64,000 nucleotides of DNA, taken from contig CAVZRJ010000006.1 of NCBI GenBank assembly GCA_963777665.1, positions 186,001 to 250,000 of the forward strand. Reading direction: 5' to 3'. Positions 1 through 8,361 of the stretch are shown in pieces. The position numbers and the translations under genes are program-made. The first letter of the stretch is position 1. Each line of letters starts with the position of its first letter. This stretch comes from Bog-756 sp963777665. Lineage in GTDB: Bacteria; Actinomycetota; Acidimicrobiia; Acidimicrobiales; RAAP-2. Under the pieces are notes generated by a model. That model did no database searches. It worked only from the letters and a program-made list of their open reading frames with translations, and was not told where the DNA came from.

Positions 1-682
1 CCATGTTGACGATGAAGAAGTAGGTCGGGACGGCGAAGACCCGGCCGGCCTCGCGGATGCCCCGCAGGTTCCCGTAAGCCAGAACGATCACCAGGGCGAT
101 GGCGATCTGGGTGGTGTGCGGCCTCAGCCCCGGGAAGACCGAGGTGATGGCCGACACCCCGGCAGCCACCGACACCGCCACCGTGAGCGTGTAATCGATG
201 AGGAGGGACATCGCCGCGATCTGGGCCACGGTGAGTCCGAAGTTCTCCCGGCTCACGACATAGGCGCCGCCGGCCTTGGTGTACACCTTCACCACCTCGA
301 GGTACGAGAGGGTGACGAAGAGGAGCACGAAGATGACGGCGATGGTCACCGGGATGACCAGCGAGTAGGCCGCAGCCCCGATAGCGATGACCAGGGGGAT
401 GAGCATCTGCTCGGTGGCGTAGGCCGAGGAGGAGATCACGTCGGAGGACAGGATCGCCAGCGCAGTCGGTTTCCCGAGTCGCTCCGAGGTCTGCCGGTCA
501 GAGGCGATCGGCGGCCCGAGCAGTCGGTTCTTGAGCCGGTACCGGAGCGTCTCGGGCAGGTCGACCCTGGTCTGCACCTGGGCCGCCGGCATCATCCGCG
601 ACGGCAGGGCGGGCCGTCCGGGGGGCGCCGGTTCTCGGGACGGGGGAACTGCGGAGGTCGCCGGGTCCCCGGTTCCGGTCAC
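1..682 (-). CDS. APC-superfamily amino acid/cation permease (3' end beyond window)
   Basis: Integral membrane permease; only its N-terminal part is present, running off the left edge. Reading leftwards the protein shows an Arg/Lys-rich cytoplasmic start, then hydrophobic helices (around LVIPVTIAVIFVLLFVTLSY and IAIALVIVLAYG) and the sequence EVVKVYTKAGGAYVVSREN, typical of the APC transporter fold. It is divergent from two TrkA-type genes, the order also found in Mycobacterium (Rv2690c-Rv2691-Rv2692), which suggests a link to potassium or amino acid uptake controlled by the Trk regulators (inference). I chose the GTG at 682 because a GGGGTGG lies about 8 bases upstream. In-frame alternatives are GTG 694 and the tandem ATGs at 595 and 592, which would remove a Pro-rich leader. 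Substrate unknown. Confidence 0.8.
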   Translation of the reverse strand, partial: MTGTGDPATSAVPPSREPAPPGRPALPSRMMPAAQVQTRVDLPETLRYRLKNRLLGPPIASDRQTSERLGKPTALAILSSDVISSSAYATEQMLIPLVIAIGAAAYSLVIPVTIAVIFVLLFVTLSYLEVVKVYTKAGGAYVVSRENFGLTVAQIAAMSLLIDYTLTVAVSVAAGVSAITSVFPGLRPHTTQIAIALVIVLAYGNLRGIREAGRVFAVPTYFFIVNM

Positions 683-810
683 GGTCGGGTCCACCCCATC
701 AGTAAAGCACGGGCCCCCGCCGTGCCTGTGAGCCTCCAGACCCCGCCCGGGTCCAGGCGGACTGCGGCCGGGCGGCTCAAGAGTTGTGCCCATCCGACGA
801 TGCGTGTTGC

Positions 811-1503
811 ATGGATCCCGTGCACATCGTCATCGTCGGATGCGGGCGGGTCGGTTCCGGACTCGGCGTCGGGCTCGTCGCACAGGGTCACTCGGTGGCC
901 ATCATCGACCGGAACCCGCGGGCCTTCCGGCGGCTTCCCGCCGAGTGGGCCGGGTCCACCGTGGTCGGCTCCGGCTTCGACCGTGACGACCTCGAGGAGG
1001 CCGGCGCGCCGGGCGCGTCCGCACTCGCCGCAGTGACCAGCGGCGACAACTCGAACATCCTGACCGCCCGCATCGCACGCGAGACCTACGAGATTCCCCA
1101 CGTGGTAGCCCGGATCTACGATCCCCGCCGGGCCCAGATCTACCTCCGGCTGGGCATCTCCACCGTGGCCACCGTGTCGTGGACGATCGACCAGGTCCGG
1201 CGCCGCCTGTTGCCGGGCGATGTGGAGGGTGAGTGGTCCGATCCGACCAGCGCGCTCACGCTGGTCGAGCGCGAGCTCCCCGAGCGGTGGGCCGGGAAGC
1301 GACTGACCGAGCTCTCCGTTCCCGGCGAGGTCACCCTGGTTGCGGTGACCCGGGCCGGCGTCGCCCGCCTCGACATCGGGGACCTCGTCGGCCAGGACGG
1401 TGACGTCCTCCATCTGATGGTCACCGCCGGCGCCCTCGAGCGGCTCGGAGCCCGGCTGCGCGGGAGCGCCGCGCCGGCGCCGATGATCGGGAAACGGGCA
1501 TGA
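811..1503 (+). CDS. trkA: TrkA-family K+ transport regulator, first copy
   Basis: Cytoplasmic NAD(H)-binding regulatory subunit of a Trk/Ktr potassium channel. The protein (230 aa) has an N-terminal Rossmann RCK domain starting HIVIVGCGRVGSGLG, an acidic/basic pair after beta-2 (IIDRNP), and a C-terminal TrkA-C domain (about residues 140-225, ERWAGKRLTELSVPGEVTLVAVTR). I start at ATG 811; the open frame extends to 784, but MCPSDDACC is not TrkA-like. Its stop overlaps the ATG of the next gene (ATGA at 1500-1503), so the two TrkA copies form one operon, like CeoB/CeoC of mycobacteria. No TrkH channel gene is visible; the divergent APC permease is the nearest transporter. Confidence 0.9.
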   Translation: MDPVHIVIVGCGRVGSGLGVGLVAQGHSVAIIDRNPRAFRRLPAEWAGSTVVGSGFDRDDLEEAGAPGASALAAVTSGDNSNILTARIARETYEIPHVVARIYDPRRAQIYLRLGISTVATVSWTIDQVRRRLLPGDVEGEWSDPTSALTLVERELPERWAGKRLTELSVPGEVTLVAVTRAGVARLDIGDLVGQDGDVLHLMVTAGALERLGARLRGSAAPAPMIGKRA

Positions 1504-2162
1504 GGGTCGCCATCGCGGGCGCCGGCAGCGTGGGTACGGCCATCGCTGCCGACCTGCACGCCGGGGGGCACGACGTGCTGCTCATCGAGCGGGACCCGGA
1601 CCTGGTGGCACGGATCCGGAACTCCCTCGACATCACCTGGGTGGTCGGCGACGCCTGCGAGGTGGCCTCTCTGGACGCGGCGGGCCTCGCCACCGTCGAC
1701 GTGGTGGTCGCCGCCACCGGCGACGACGAGGACAACCTGGTCATCTCCCTGCTCGCCAAGCAGGAGTTCGCCGTCCCACGGGTGGTCGCCCGGGTCAACC
1801 ATCCGAAGAACCAATGGCTGTTCACCGAGTCCTGGGGTGTCGACGTCTCGGTGTCGACACCCCAGCTGCTCACCGCCCTCGTCGAGGAGGCGGTCTCGGT
1901 CGGCAGCCTTGTCCGCCTCCTCCGCTTCGAAGGCGGCAATGCCCACCTGGTCGAGGTGACCCTCGCAGACGACTCCCCTGCCGCAGGCGCGACCATCGCC
2001 GATCTCGGGGTCCCCCGCGACGCAACCGTGGTGGCCGTCGTCCGCGGCGACCGGCTCATCGTCCCCCGCGGCGACACCCGGCTGGCGGTCGGCGACGAGG
2101 TGCTGGCCCTGGTCACCGCTGACGCCGAAGACGAGGTACAGCGCCTGCTGGTCGGGACCTGA
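1500..2162 (+). CDS. TrkA-family K+ transport regulator, second copy
   Basis: Second RCK-type regulator (220 aa), translationally coupled to the first by a 4-base overlap. RCK-N begins VAIAGAGSVGTAIAADL with a Glu after beta-2 (LLIERDPDL) that usually selects NAD(H); TrkA-C occupies about residues 135-218 (DSPAAGATIADLGVPRDATVVAVVRGDR). Single-domain TrkA proteins form rings beneath TrkH-type channels, so two adjacent copies may form a hetero-oligomer (inference). The HAD phosphatase gene follows after 5 bases and may be co-transcribed. Confidence 0.88.
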   Translation: MRVAIAGAGSVGTAIAADLHAGGHDVLLIERDPDLVARIRNSLDITWVVGDACEVASLDAAGLATVDVVVAATGDDEDNLVISLLAKQEFAVPRVVARVNHPKNQWLFTESWGVDVSVSTPQLLTALVEEAVSVGSLVRLLRFEGGNAHLVEVTLADDSPAAGATIADLGVPRDATVVAVVRGDRLIVPRGDTRLAVGDEVLALVTADAEDEVQRLLVGT

Positions 2163-2167
2163 CCGTC

Positions 2168-2956
2168 ATGCGGGCCGCCTTCTTCGATCTCGACAAGACA
2201 GTCATCGCCAAGGCGTCGATCGCCGCCTTCGGCCGGCCCTTCTACAGGGGGGGCCTCATCAACCGCAGGCTCATCGCCCGCTCCGTGGTGTCCCAGATCA
2301 TCTACCTCCACCTCGGCGCGAGCGAGCAGAAGCTGGCCAGAGTGCGCGAGTCGATGCTCATGCTGACGAAGGGCTGGGACCGCGAGCAGATCCGGGAGAT
2401 CGTGCGGGAGGCGCTCGAGGAGACGGTCGAGCCGATCATCTTCGCGGAGGCGCTCGACCTCATCGAGGCCCACCGGGCCGCGGGTCACCGCGTCTATCTG
2501 GTGTCGGCGGCACCCGAGGAGATCGTGGAACCTCTCGCCGAGCATCTCGGGGTCGACGGATGCATTGCGACCCGGGCGGTGGTCGACGAGGAGGGCCGCT
2601 ACGCGGGAGAGATGGAGTTCTACGCCTACGGCCCCTTCAAGGCCGAGGCCATGCGAGCACTCGCGGAACGGGAGGACCTCGACCTCTCCGAGTCCTCCGC
2701 GTACTCGGACTCCTATACCGACCTGCCCATGCTGGAGGCGGTGGGCCACCCGGTGGCCGTCAACCCGGACCGGGTGCTCGCCAAGGTGGCGCGCGAGCGC
2801 GAGTGGGAGGTCATGCACTTCACGAAGCCGGTGCGCCTGCGCGACCGGGTCTCGGTACCCAGCCTGCCGATCACAGCCACTGCGGCCGGGGTGACCGTGG
2901 TCGCCGCCGTCGGGATCGTGGCCGCCTGGCGCCTCGCACGGCGCACGCGCGTCTAG
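2168..2956 (+). CDS. HAD-IB family phosphatase with C-terminal membrane segment
   Basis: SerB-like HAD phosphohydrolase, 262 aa. Motif I is DLDKT at residues 7-11 (nucleophile Asp7, acid Asp9), motif II is the Ser in LVSAAPEE (about 117), and motif IV is YSDSYTDLPMLE (about 180). The stretch between holds the small helical cap typical of subfamily IB. A C-terminal hydrophobic helix (AGVTVVAAVGIVAAWRLARR) should anchor it to the membrane, a layout common in actinobacterial HAD-IB proteins linked to lipid phosphate hydrolysis (family knowledge). It follows the trkA pair by 5 bases, probably in the same transcript. Substrate unknown. Confidence 0.85.
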   Translation: MRAAFFDLDKTVIAKASIAAFGRPFYRGGLINRRLIARSVVSQIIYLHLGASEQKLARVRESMLMLTKGWDREQIREIVREALEETVEPIIFAEALDLIEAHRAAGHRVYLVSAAPEEIVEPLAEHLGVDGCIATRAVVDEEGRYAGEMEFYAYGPFKAEAMRALAEREDLDLSESSAYSDSYTDLPMLEAVGHPVAVNPDRVLAKVAREREWEVMHFTKPVRLRDRVSVPSLPITATAAGVTVVAAVGIVAAWRLARRTRV

Positions 2957-3078
2957 CCGTTCACGCGACGCGCCTCCCGCGCCAGCCATGCGTCCCGGCC
3001 GGGGCGCGCAACGCCGCAGGTCGTCTGCTGGGACCCGCTACCCGGCGGACCCTGCCCGCAGCCGGATGCAGCGGTCGC

Positions 3079-3153
3079 TCAGGTCGAACGCAACCGCTTT
3101 GCGGCGACCGCACCGAGGATGATGATGACAGCGAGGATCACGAGCTTCTTCAT
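3079..3153 (-). CDS. Possible 24-residue single-TM small protein
   Basis: A short frame in the gap between the HAD gene and the sigma-factor gene reads MKKLVILAVIIILGAVAAKR plus four residues and a stop. It is a classic Lys-Lys, one hydrophobic helix, Arg/Lys-end micropeptide layout. It resembles in style the small membrane peptides annotated in many actinobacteria (for example DLW-39-like proteins), but it lacks the C-terminal DLW motif. No convincing Shine-Dalgarno sequence lies upstream. The rest of 2957-3265 shows no other candidate. Confidence 0.35.
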   Translation of the reverse strand: MKKLVILAVIIILGAVAAKRLRST

Positions 3154-3265
3154 GAGCAGACAGCGTACCCGCTCCCATGCGCCGATGCCCCGGGGCGGAG
3201 CGCGCCGGTCTCGACCGGGGGGTCGGGGAAGTGCGGTCGTCCGGGGCCCCTCGGCCCGCCCGGAC

Positions 3266-4231
3266 TCAGACGGTGAGCAGGTCCCGTGCGCCGGTGTCCG
3301 ACGACGGGTGGCGCAGCTTGGACATGGCCCGCGCCTCGATCTGACGGATGCGCTCGCGGGTCAGGTTGAAGTGCTCCCCGACCTCCTCGAGCGTCCGGGG
3401 CTCACCCCGGTCGAGGCCGAATCGGAGCCGGAGGATCTCGCGCTCACGCTCGTCGAGAGGGGAGAGCAGGCGGCCGATCTCCTCGGGAAGCAGCGAGACC
3501 GCGGCCACCTCGAAGGGGGACTCGGCCGAACGGTCCTCGACCACATCGCCGAGCTCGGCGTCGCCGTCCTCGCGCAGCGGCTCGGAGAGCGACAGGGGCT
3601 CGGCCCGGAAGCGGAGTGCCTCCACCAGTTTGTCCTCGGGCATCTCGACCTCGGCGCCGAGCTCGGCGAGGGTGGCCGGACGGCCGTACTTGAGCTCGAG
3701 CCTCGCCTGTGCCTTCTGCACGCGGGCCAGCGTGTCGCCCGCGTGGACAGGCAGGCGGATGGTGCGACCGGTGTTGGCGATGCCGCGGGTGATGGCCTGG
3801 CGGATCCACCAGGTGGCGTACGTCGAGAACTTGAAACCCTTCCGCCAGTCGAACTTCTCGACGGCGTGCATCAGGCCGAGGTTGCCCTCCTGGATGAGGT
3901 CGAGGAGAGGGAGCCCGGAGGCCTGGTACTTCTTGGCGATGGAGACGACCAGGCGGAGGTTGGACTGGACGAACGTCTGCTGTGCGGCCTCGCCCTGCAG
4001 GGTGGTGCGGCGCAACTCCCGACGCTTGGTCGGGGTCAGGCCCTTCGGCGCCGCAGCCAGCTGCCCGTCGGCCTCGCGCCCGGCCTCGATGGCCTGAGCC
4101 AGTCGGACCTCGTCGTCCTTGGTGAGCAACGGGTACTGTCCGATGTCGGTCAGATACAACCGAACCAGATCCTCGTCGTCTCTCTCGAGGCGCTCCTTTG
4201 CCAACTTCACCGGGTCCTTCGTGTTCCCCAC
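3266..4231 (-). CDS. RpoD-family (group 1/2) RNA polymerase sigma factor
   Basis: Sigma-70 of about 321 aa, a size closer to SigB/HrdA-type group 2 factors than to the long primary sigma. Visible regions: 1.2 (DLVRLYLTDIGQYPLLTKDD), 2.1-2.4 (LRLVVSIAKKY, DLIQEGNLGLMHAVEKFDW, KGFKFSTYATWWIRQAI; the last binds the -10 element), region 3, and 4.1-4.2 (LRLRFGL, TLEEVGEHFNLTRERIRQIE). The start is uncertain. GTG 4231 gives an ordinary N-terminus (GNTKDPVKLAKERLE). The frame stays open to a TTG at 4360, but that extension is unlike the family, and TTGACG there could be a promoter -35 instead. No long acidic region 1.1 is present, so I cannot say it is the housekeeping sigma. Confidence 0.87.
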   Translation of the reverse strand: MGNTKDPVKLAKERLERDDEDLVRLYLTDIGQYPLLTKDDEVRLAQAIEAGREADGQLAAAPKGLTPTKRRELRRTTLQGEAAQQTFVQSNLRLVVSIAKKYQASGLPLLDLIQEGNLGLMHAVEKFDWRKGFKFSTYATWWIRQAITRGIANTGRTIRLPVHAGDTLARVQKAQARLELKYGRPATLAELGAEVEMPEDKLVEALRFRAEPLSLSEPLREDGDAELGDVVEDRSAESPFEVAAVSLLPEEIGRLLSPLDEREREILRLRFGLDRGEPRTLEEVGEHFNLTRERIRQIEARAMSKLRHPSSDTGARDLLTV

Positions 4232-4400
4232 CGGGGTGGGGGAGACCAGGCCTCGGGATCGCCTCAGGATCGGGGTACCCCGTGCAGCGGGGTGGGCGAC
4301 GCAGGCCTGGCGTTGTCGGGCGCAACGATTGCTGCTTCCGAAGTTTACCGGACGCGTCAAGCCCCCCGAACGCAGGACCTGGTCATCGGGGGTGCCTGCC

Positions 4401-5126
4401 TCAGTCGGCCGGCACCGAGTCGGGCAGGGTGACCAGCCCCGCGTGGGCGCCGGCCGCGACCACCGCCGACTCGAGTCGCTCCTGGAACGCGTAGACCGCG
4501 GCCACGTCGTGGGGCCCGGTGACCAGGCGTTGGACGAGTCGCTCCCCCGCGGCCCAGTCCTCGATCTCGTCGCGCAGGACGAGCCGGAGGGCTCGGCGGA
4601 GCGGTCCGTCGGCCACCGGTGCGGTCGCCTGGAGATGGCGGGTGTAGGAGGTCACCAGCCGGGGCAGTACCACCCGGTAGAGGCCCGCCAGGCGTGGGAG
4701 GGCCCCCGGGCGGTCGGCGGGCTCGTCGGGCACCGACCAGGTCGACCCGGGACCAACGGCTGGAGCGACGGCCCCGTCGAGCGCCGCGAAGAGCGCGGAC
4801 GCGGGCGCCGAGGGCTGGGTGAGCTGGTCCGGGTCGACACCGCTCAGGACCGGCAGGCGATCGCCCCACAGCTCGGCGTGCCATGCGTGGCGCATGCTCT
4901 GGGCGTCGAGGTGGACCTGCACGGCGGCGACCGGGAGATCGCGCACCCACATCCCCAGGGTCTCGTAGAGCGCGGTCTCGATCCACCGGTACTCGCCGAC
5001 CAGGGCGGCGGTCGTCCCGAGTGGGAACGCGGTCACCACGTCCGCGACACGACCGTTCCCGGCTCCCCCGACCAGTACCCCGTCGGCCACTCCCGGCGCT
5101 TCGCCGGGGAGGGTGGCCTCAGACAA
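4401..5126 (-). CDS. Putative ferritin-like helical-bundle protein, unknown function
   Basis: A 241-aa protein beginning at TTG 5126, whose start overlaps the nadE stop, so the two are translationally coupled. It is almost entirely helical. Possible di-iron ligands lie on four helices: EYRWIETALYE, QSMRHAWHAELWGDRLP (an H-x3-H-x-E arrangement), LVTSYTRHL, and LRDEIEDWAAGERLV. This pattern recalls ferritin-like or MiaE-type proteins, but no canonical ExxH pair is obvious, so the fold is inference. Upstream in-frame sequence belongs to nadE read in another frame. Confidence 0.7.
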   Translation of the reverse strand: MSEATLPGEAPGVADGVLVGGAGNGRVADVVTAFPLGTTAALVGEYRWIETALYETLGMWVRDLPVAAVQVHLDAQSMRHAWHAELWGDRLPVLSGVDPDQLTQPSAPASALFAALDGAVAPAVGPGSTWSVPDEPADRPGALPRLAGLYRVVLPRLVTSYTRHLQATAPVADGPLRRALRLVLRDEIEDWAAGERLVQRLVTGPHDVAAVYAFQERLESAVVAAGAHAGLVTLPDSVPAD

Positions 5127-6876
5127 CGGCCCGGGTCTCCCCGACCGGCGGGGTGGGCGAGGCGGACGGCACGACCGAGCCGCCGACCGCCCGGTAGCGG
5201 TTGGTGATGGGCATGCGACGGTCCTTGCCGAACGCCTTGCCGGAGATCCGTACTCCGGGCGGCATCTGGCGGCGCTTGTACTCGGCCCGGTCGACCAGGC
5301 CCACCACGCGGGCCACGACGGCGGGGTCGAATCCTTCGGCCACCAGGTCATCGGCCGATCGGTCGGCCTCCACGTACCCGGCCATGACCGGGTCGAGCAC
5401 CGAGTAGGGCGGGAGGGACTCGTCATCGCGCTGGTCCGGGCGGAGCTCGGCCGAGGGGGCCTTCGTCAGGACCGCCTCGGGGATGACCTCCGACTCGGCC
5501 CGGGCGTTGCGGTACCGGCACAGCGCGTAGACCAGTGTCTTGGACACGTCCTTGATCACCGCGAACCCGCCGGCCGAGTCGCCGTAGAGGGTCGAGTAGC
5601 CGGTGGCCATCTCGCTCTTGTTCCCGGTGGTCAGCACGATCCATCCGTGCGCGTTGGACAGGGCCATGAGCAGGACACCGCGGATGCGGCTCTGGAGATT
5701 CTCGTCGGTGAGGCCCTCCGGCTCGCCACCGACGAGCGGGGCCAGTGTGGTGGTGAAGGCCCGGTGGGCGGTCTCGATGGGCGCACTGCGGACGTCGATG
5801 CCCAGGTTGGCCCCGAGCGCGATCGCGTCGGACAGCGATCCCTCGCTCGAGTAGCGCGAGGGCATGGTCACCCCGTGGACGTGCTCGGCGCCGATTGCAT
5901 CGACGGCGACAGCCGCCACCAGCGAGGAGTCGATCCCTCCGGACAACCCGATCACCGCGTCGGAGAAGTCGTTCTTGGCGAGGTAGTCGCGGGTCCCGAG
6001 GACCAGTGCCTCGTAGACCTCGGCGACCGGGTCGAGCACCTCGGCGATCGGGTGCACCAACGGGCTCCCCGTGGCCCTGCTGGATGCGGTCACCGGCATC
6101 GCCGGTCCAGGGTCTCCGGAACCCCCGTCCGAGAGGGTCACCTCGAGATCGGTCACGAGGACCTCTTCGGCGAACTGGACGGCCGAGGACACCACCATGC
6201 CCCGGCCGTCGACCACGAGCGAGGCGCCGTCGAAGACGAGCTCGTCCTGGCCGCCCACCTGATTGACATAGACGATCGCGCAGCCGGTCTCGACGGCGCG
6301 TGCGCAGAGCACCGCGAGTCGCTCCGTACGCCGGCCGCGCGAGTACGGCGAGGCATTGAGGTTGACCAGCACACGTGCTCCGGCCGCTGCCTGCTCGGTC
6401 ATCGGTCCGCCGGCCGTCCACATGTCCTCGCAGATGGTGACCCCGACGGGGATGCCGGCGACGCTGAAGAGGGTGGAGGTCCCGGTCCCGGGTGCGAACC
6501 AACGCTGCTCGTCGAAGACGCCGTAGTTGGGCAGAAGCCGCTTGTGGTAGCGCCCGACGACATCGCCCCCGCTGCAGACCGCGGCCGCGTTGACCAGCCG
6601 GCCGTCGGGGAGCACGTCGACGTAGCCGATGACCGCGGCGCACTCGTCCGTGGCGGCGGCGACCTCTGCGAACACGGCCAGGTTGTCTGCGACGAAGGCG
6701 GGACGACCGAGCAGGTCCTCGGGCGGGTACCCGGTCACGGTGAGCTCGGGGAACACGGCCAGATCCGCGCCCGAGCGTTGGGCGATCGAGAGGGCGTCGT
6801 GGATCCGTTCAGCATTGCCGGACAGATCGCCGACCACCGTGTCGATCTGGCAGGCGGCCACCCGCACCCGAGGCAT
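5119..6876 (-). CDS. nadE: Glutamine-dependent NAD+ synthetase
   Basis: Final step of NAD+ biosynthesis: nicotinate adenine dinucleotide + ATP + glutamine-derived ammonia to NAD+. 585 aa in two domains. Residues 1-260 form a CN-hydrolase glutaminase with the Glu-Lys-Cys triad: Glu in FPELTVTGYPPEDLL, Lys in YHKRLLPNYGVFDE, Cys in TICEDMW. Residues about 275-580 form the ammonia-dependent synthetase with the P-loop LSGGIDSSLVAAV and the motif TTGNKSEMATGYSTLYGD. Shorter than the roughly 680-residue mycobacterial enzyme, but all catalytic motifs are present. Its end overlaps the ferritin-like gene. Confidence 0.96.
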   Translation of the reverse strand: MPRVRVAACQIDTVVGDLSGNAERIHDALSIAQRSGADLAVFPELTVTGYPPEDLLGRPAFVADNLAVFAEVAAATDECAAVIGYVDVLPDGRLVNAAAVCSGGDVVGRYHKRLLPNYGVFDEQRWFAPGTGTSTLFSVAGIPVGVTICEDMWTAGGPMTEQAAAGARVLVNLNASPYSRGRRTERLAVLCARAVETGCAIVYVNQVGGQDELVFDGASLVVDGRGMVVSSAVQFAEEVLVTDLEVTLSDGGSGDPGPAMPVTASSRATGSPLVHPIAEVLDPVAEVYEALVLGTRDYLAKNDFSDAVIGLSGGIDSSLVAAVAVDAIGAEHVHGVTMPSRYSSEGSLSDAIALGANLGIDVRSAPIETAHRAFTTTLAPLVGGEPEGLTDENLQSRIRGVLLMALSNAHGWIVLTTGNKSEMATGYSTLYGDSAGGFAVIKDVSKTLVYALCRYRNARAESEVIPEAVLTKAPSAELRPDQRDDESLPPYSVLDPVMAGYVEADRSADDLVAEGFDPAVVARVVGLVDRAEYKRRQMPPGVRISGKAFGKDRRMPITNRYRAVGGSVVPSASPTPPVGETRAVV

Positions 6877-6942
6877 CGCCCCAGCTTACCGGGGCCGCCG
6901 CGGGGCTCCACGGGGCCAGTCCCGCCGGATGTTCATCGTCCG

Positions 6943-6969
6943 TTCACAACGGGGTAACGGGGGGGAAAC
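6943..6969. promoter_or_regulatory. GlnR-box-like operator upstream of GSII
   Basis: The sequence reads TTCAC-N6-GTAAC-N6-GAAAC. The right two thirds (GTAAC, six G, GAAAC at 6954-6969) match the actinobacterial GlnR half-box GTnAC-N6-GAAAC exactly; the left TTCAC keeps the 11-base phasing. It lies about 160 bases upstream of the GSII start, and a GlnR-like regulator is encoded 2.8 kb away. The match is seen in the sequence; binding is inferred. Confidence 0.6.
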
Positions 6970-7131
6970 GGCCTCCTGCGATAGTGCGGTGTCCCCGGAA
7001 ACCGCGGTCCGTCGGTAGTGACCGGTCGGGGTCCGGTAGCGTGGTCCGCCGCTCGGGCTGCAGGCCGTCGGGCCGGGGCAGCCGGGCCATTGAACAACCG
7101 AGCATCACGACCGAGGATCAGAGGAGCGCAC

Positions 7132-8142
7132 GTGCCGTATCAAGCTGAGTACATCTGGATCGACGGGACCGAGCCGTCGCCGCTCCTCCGGAGCAAGACC
7201 AGGATCGTCGCCGACAGTTCCGAGCCGGGCATCTGGGGCTTCGACGGATCGAGCACCAACCAGGCCCTCGGGCACGACTCCGACTGCGTCCTCCGTCCGG
7301 TCTTCGTCTGCCCGGATCCCCTGCGCGGCCCCGACGACAAGCTCGTGATGTGCGAAGTCGAGCTCACCGACTTCACCCCCCATCCGACCAACACGCGCGC
7401 CCGCTTGCGCGAGTTGGCCGAGCGGTACGCCGACCAGGAGCCGATGTTCGGCATCGAGCAGGAGTACACCTTCTTCAAGGACGGCCGCCCGCTCGGCTGG
7501 CCGGCAGTCGGCTACCCCGCGCCTCAGGGCCCGTACTACTGCGGGGTGGGGGGCGACAAGATGCCCGGCCGCGAGATCGTGGAACTGCACACCGCGGCCT
7601 GCATCGACGCCGGGCTGGCGATCGAGGGGACCAACGCCGAGGTGATGATGGGGCAGTGGGAGTTCCAGGTCGGCGTGCTGCCGCCACTCGAGATCTCGGA
7701 TCATCTCTGGGTGGCCCGGTGGCTGCTCTTCCGTGTCGCAGAGGACTTCGGCGTCTACGCCACCCTCGAGCCCAAGCCGATTCTCGGCGACTGGAACGGC
7801 GCCGGCGCCCACACCAACTTCTCGACCAAGGCGATGCGCGACGAGGGCGGATGGGACGCCATCATCGCCGGCTGCGAGGCGATCGGGAAGCGCATCGACG
7901 AGCACATCGCCGTCTACGGCGTCGGCATCGAAAGCCGCCTCACCGGTGCCCACGAGACCGCTCACTACACCACGTTCAGCTACGGCACCTCGGACCGTGG
8001 CGCCTCCATCCGGATCCCGTGGGCGGTCGCCAAGGCCAAGAAGGGGTGGCTCGAGGATCGCCGGCCGAACGCCAACATGGACCCCTATCAGGTGACCGGC
8101 GTCCTGGTGGAGACTGTTTGTGGCGAGGCTGCCGGGAGCTGA
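7132..8142 (+). CDS. glnII: Glutamine synthetase type II
   Basis: ATP-dependent amidation of glutamate to glutamine. 336 aa, the normal size for the eukaryote-like GSII found in actinobacteria and rhizobia. Motifs: beta-grasp start YQAEYIWIDGTEPSP, IWGFDGSSTNQA, EQEYTFFKDGRPLGWP, GTNAEVMMGQWEFQVG, and KPILGDWNGAGAHTNFSTKAMR (ATP and glutamate site). GTG 7132 is chosen because AGAGGAG lies 6 bases upstream. A GlnR-like box precedes it. GSII is not adenylylated, so control is probably transcriptional, through the GlnR-like protein encoded downstream. Confidence 0.95.
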   Translation: MPYQAEYIWIDGTEPSPLLRSKTRIVADSSEPGIWGFDGSSTNQALGHDSDCVLRPVFVCPDPLRGPDDKLVMCEVELTDFTPHPTNTRARLRELAERYADQEPMFGIEQEYTFFKDGRPLGWPAVGYPAPQGPYYCGVGGDKMPGREIVELHTAACIDAGLAIEGTNAEVMMGQWEFQVGVLPPLEISDHLWVARWLLFRVAEDFGVYATLEPKPILGDWNGAGAHTNFSTKAMRDEGGWDAIIAGCEAIGKRIDEHIAVYGVGIESRLTGAHETAHYTTFSYGTSDRGASIRIPWAVAKAKKGWLEDRRPNANMDPYQVTGVLVETVCGEAAGS

Positions 8143-8361
8143 CCACCCGGGCGACGAGGCCGCGGCCCGACCCGGTCGGCGGCGAACGGTGCCCGCGCCG
8201 GGGCCCGTCGTCGCGGCCGGTCTGCAGGTGCCTCCGGGTGCGGCTCGATGCGTGCGGAGACACGGTCGTCAACCGGTGCGACCGCCACCTGCGAGAATGA
8301 GGGAATCGATCCCCGTGACACCCTCCCCCAGCGCGTCGCACCCACGCAGGACTCCGACCCC

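Noticed and set aside
5113..6957. Long plus-strand open frame (614 codons) opposite nadE
   Set aside because: Antisense shadow caused by high GC; protein is rich in Gly/Arg/Asp/His with no family motif, while the minus strand encodes a complete NadE.
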